64,000 nt of DNA from Haloterrigena sp. H1 (GTDB lineage: Archaea; Halobacteriota; Halobacteria; Halobacteriales; Natrialbaceae): assembly GCF_005938085.1 (NCBI RefSeq), contig NZ_SMZK01000001.1, positions 806,001 through 870,000 on the forward strand, read 5' to 3'. Every line of letters starts with the position of its first letter. Position 1 is the first letter of the stretch. The translations under genes were made by a program, and so were the position numbers. Below are positions 61,937-64,000 of this stretch, piece after piece. A model generated the notes under the pieces. It had not been told where the DNA came from and searched no databases. It saw nothing but the letters and a program-made list of their open reading frames with translations.

Positions 61937-62215
61937 GTCGAACTCCTGCCGTTGCTATGGCCCCCGTTTCGCCACTGTCTCCCGCCGCGAAACGGCGTCG
62001 GTAACCGTCGAAAGGAACGTCGAAATCGACAAAAGGGGTTCTGCCTGCAGGTGCCGCTGCGCGGCAGCGCCGGTCGGTAGCACCCCGTTTCGAACTGTTA
62101 GCCGTGATTACTGACAGCCGCCCGCGCGCTACGCCTGTCATAACAATACCCCGCGTGCTTGAATCGGTGCCTGCTCCCAGTGGGACGACTCCGGTTCGAT
62201 TCCGGCGGGGAGGCT

Positions 62216-62566
62216 ATGAGTTCCGAGCGCGCGTCACTGTGCCGCCATCTGCCGGGAGACGTCACGCCCGGCGATCTCGAGCGCTTGCTCTGGGTGGTCG
62301 TCGCGCTTGCCCTGATCGCGGACGTCGTGACGACGTTCGTCGGCCTCAATCTGGGGCTGTCCGAGTCGAATCCGGCCGCACGTGGTGCGATCGAGGACCA
62401 TGGACTGGCTGGTATGCTTGCTCTGAAGGCGTTTGCGATCAGCGTCGGCCTCGTCTGTCGGCCGCTTCTCGAGCAAGCGTATCGTCCGATCGTCCCGGCC
62501 GGACTCGCGGGACCGTGGCTGGTAGCTGCGGCCCTGAACACCTATATGATTTCGGCCATGGTGTAA
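62216..62566 (+). CDS. DUF5658-like membrane protein
   Basis: 116 aa from the ATG at 62216. Three helices; LIADVVTTFVGLNLGLSESNPAARGAIEDHGLAGMLALKAFAI carries the D-x3-T-x10-E-x-NP pattern of DUF5658. Function unknown. The 279 bases between the protease start and this gene show no other gene. Confidence 0.75.
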   Translation: MSSERASLCRHLPGDVTPGDLERLLWVVVALALIADVVTTFVGLNLGLSESNPAARGAIEDHGLAGMLALKAFAISVGLVCRPLLEQAYRPIVPAGLAGPWLVAAALNTYMISAMV

Positions 62567-62652
62567 GACCGTATCAGTTGTTAGTATAAGCGTGCTCGAT
62601 CCCTCACGATCGATCGTTTCGCACAATCCCTATTTCGCTCGAGTCGCTAGCG

Positions 62653-62871
62653 ATGCCAATGCCAACGTCATCGACACACGACGACTCGCAGCCGCCGCCC
62701 GAGGAACAAAAGAGAGTCCTCTTCTGTCCCAACTGTGATCACCGGAGCCCGATCACCGGTGACTGGGATGTTACGACGACCAGCGAGGAGCGATTGCTGG
62801 TCTGTGCTGGTTGTGGGACTGTCGTCGACCGGCGATCACGTCGCTGGTCTGACCCGCTGGGGGCGACGTAG
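62653..62871 (+). CDS. Small zinc-ribbon protein (72 aa)
   Basis: Two CxxC knuckles (CPNCDHRSP and CAGCGTVVD) 28 residues apart form a zinc ribbon of the rubredoxin type. An acidic/Pro-rich N-terminus and a basic linker (RRSRRW) near the end suggest nucleic-acid or protein contact. No closer call is possible. Confidence 0.7.
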   Translation: MPMPTSSTHDDSQPPPEEQKRVLFCPNCDHRSPITGDWDVTTTSEERLLVCAGCGTVVDRRSRRWSDPLGAT

Positions 62872-63050
62872 AGAGCACCGACGCATTCACACCGAGTCAG
62901 TCGCGTTTGGCCGCTACTAGTACTCCGTCACGCGTCGACGTGCGAGTCGAACCAGATAACCGTGATCGGTTCGACCCGCAAAGTCAGGCTTGACGAACCA
63001 CTAACCCTTACAGTGTTCGTGCCTGTCGACCGACCGATCTCTCGGTCACC

Positions 63051-63075
63051 CACACCCCTCGTTCAGAGTGAAACC
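63051..63075 (-). promoter_or_regulatory. ORB-like origin recognition site
   Basis: The minus strand reads GGTTTCACTCTGAACGAGGG followed by GTGTG. Its TTTCA/TGAA dyad and trailing G-rich string resemble haloarchaeal ORB sites bound by Orc1/Cdc6. It lies 135 bp beyond the 3' end of the Orc1/Cdc6 gene. Only one copy was found in 62872-63209, where no gene is otherwise seen. Confidence 0.4.
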
Positions 63076-63209
63076 GCCTCGAGCAACTGGGGGTCGCTGT
63101 TTCCGTCGGCGATTCATACGGACTCCTCCCAGTCAGTGCCGGTGCATTCGCATGACGAGTCGTGGGTGGCCGATATGCCGTGGTAGCAGACCGTATCAGT
63201 CGCGACAGC

Positions 63210-64000
63210 TCACGCAAAAGAATCGAGGTCGAGATCCCGGTTCGTCGCCGACGGGCCGGTTTCGTGAAGCTGGTCGTACGTCGGGAGTTGCTCGAGCGAC
63301 GAATCGCGGCGAACGGCCTTGACGATGTGTTTCGGATCGGTGACGAGCCGATGGAGGAGATAACTCCCCTGTGACCGACCGCCACCGGTCTTTTCGGACT
63401 CGATGACGCCCAGAAACGCCTGTTCTTTCAGTTGGCGATAGAGCCCGTTTTCGGTGATCGGATCGTTGGCAACCAGGTCACAGATCCCGACGTAGCGCTC
63501 GTAGATCTCCCGTGTCTTGTACGTCTCTCGCCCGCCCGTAATGATGCGGCTCGCGAGCGCGTAGAGGGCGAGTTTCGCGTGGACGGTCGCCCCGCTGGTA
63601 AGCTCCTCGATCCGGTTGATCTCGGCGACCTCCTGTGCTTGCTGGATGTGAGCCTCCGAGACGGTCTCGCTGCCGGTCCGCCGTGCGAGTTCGCCGGCCT
63701 CCTTGAGGATCTCGATCGCCTTTCGGGCGTCGCCGTGTTTCTTGGCTGCAAGCGCCGCACAGAGTTCGATTGTCCCCGCTTCCAAGACATCGGGCTGGAA
63801 CGCGTCCTCGCGGTTGCGCATGATCTCGCGGAGTTGCGAGGCGTCATAGGGATGGAAGAACAGTTCGCGGTGGCCGAAGCTACTGTCGATCCGTTCGTCG
63901 AGCGTTTCCCGGTACTGGACTTTGTTACTGATCCCGATGACACCGATGTAGGTGTCGGTCTTCTGTGCCTCTCGAGCACGAGAGAGTTGCATCAAGATAT
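63210..64000 (-). CDS. Orc1/Cdc6 family replication initiator (C-terminal part, truncated by the window)
   Basis: The visible 263 or so residues run from the middle of the AAA+ domain (IGVIGISNKVQYRETLDERIDSSFGHRELFFHPYDASQLREIM, sensor 1 and following helix) through sensor 2 (KKHGDARKAIEILKEAGELA) to the winged-helix domain (TYKTREIYERYVGICDLVANDPITENGLYRQLKEQAFLGVIESEKTGGGRSQGSYLL). Walker A and B lie beyond position 64000. These proteins bind ORB sites at archaeal origins. A nearby origin is possible but usually lies at the 5' side, outside the window. Confidence 0.9.
   Translation of the reverse strand, partial: ILMQLSRAREAQKTDTYIGVIGISNKVQYRETLDERIDSSFGHRELFFHPYDASQLREIMRNREDAFQPDVLEAGTIELCAALAAKKHGDARKAIEILKEAGELARRTGSETVSEAHIQQAQEVAEINRIEELTSGATVHAKLALYALASRIITGGRETYKTREIYERYVGICDLVANDPITENGLYRQLKEQAFLGVIESEKTGGGRSQGSYLLHRLVTDPKHIVKAVRRDSSLEQLPTYDQLHETGPSATNRDLDLDSFA

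Overview
The window is from a haloarchaeon, most like the Natrinema/Haloterrigena group (order Natrialbales). The basis is the GC-rich chromosome, very acidic proteins, many leaderless genes with a TATA-like box about 27-33 nt before the start codon, Tat lipoproteins, halocyanin, HalOD1 and SPW proteins, THI4 with its ThiR-type regulator, an archaeal thiolase/DUF35 pair, and haloarchaeal IS elements. The genus is an inference; no 16S or species marker was read.

Positions 1-12501 are the right part of an integrated element abutting the 3' end of an intact tRNA-Gly(TCC) gene. It is more AT-rich than the host and almost all genes run leftward in tightly overlapping sets. Its core looks like a pleolipovirus morphogenesis module: a 4-TM VP3-like protein, two large secreted membrane-anchored surface proteins (one with beta-helix and PKD domains, one spike-like), two tiny membrane proteins, a large membrane protein and a P-loop ATPase with a C-terminal HTH. 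It also carries a tail-to-tail type II restriction-modification pair whose nuclease has the BglII/BstYI D-x8-E-x-Q signature. In my scan GATC does not occur once from 1 to 12661, then becomes common just past the tRNA. Several element genes share a CTWAWR-like promoter box 30-33 nt before the start. Integrase and replication genes were not found and are probably left of the window.

Positions 12502-23930 hold host genes: tRNA-Gly, a Trm9-like methyltransferase, tRNA-Ala(GGC), thiolase plus DUF35 partner, a DUF502 membrane protein, an alpha/beta hydrolase, methylmalonyl-CoA mutase small subunit with MeaB, an HD phosphohydrolase, a beta-propeller lipoprotein gene cut by an IS630 element, a LysE exporter and a secreted thioredoxin-like protein.

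Positions 23934-39516 contain a giant HEAT-repeat/PQQ-propeller fusion, a peptide-binding lipoprotein coupled by ATGA to an APC permease, topoisomerase I, then thi4 with a dyad over its start, a DUF6775-like protein, a thioesterase, a methyltransferase, the ThiR-type regulator, a DUF420 membrane protein and a HalOD1 protein. Positions 39660-50785 contain leuS, an intact IS6 element, an SDR enzyme, an SPW protein, a DASS transporter, a halocyanin, a fused heme A/heme O synthase-like gene and an intact IS5-type element. Two copies of a dispersed inverted-repeat unit begin exactly at the stop codons of leuS and the halocyanin gene.

Positions 50784-64000 contain a DUF3267 metalloprotease-like protein, a PadR regulator, acyl-CoA dehydrogenase and acyl-CoA ligase (fatty-acid activation and oxidation), a squalene/phytoene synthase, membrane proteins, class I aldolase plus fructose-bisphosphatase (a gluconeogenic pair with a dyad at the start), a Tat-exported trypsin-fold protease and, at the right edge, a truncated Orc1/Cdc6 gene with an ORB-like site beyond its 3' end.
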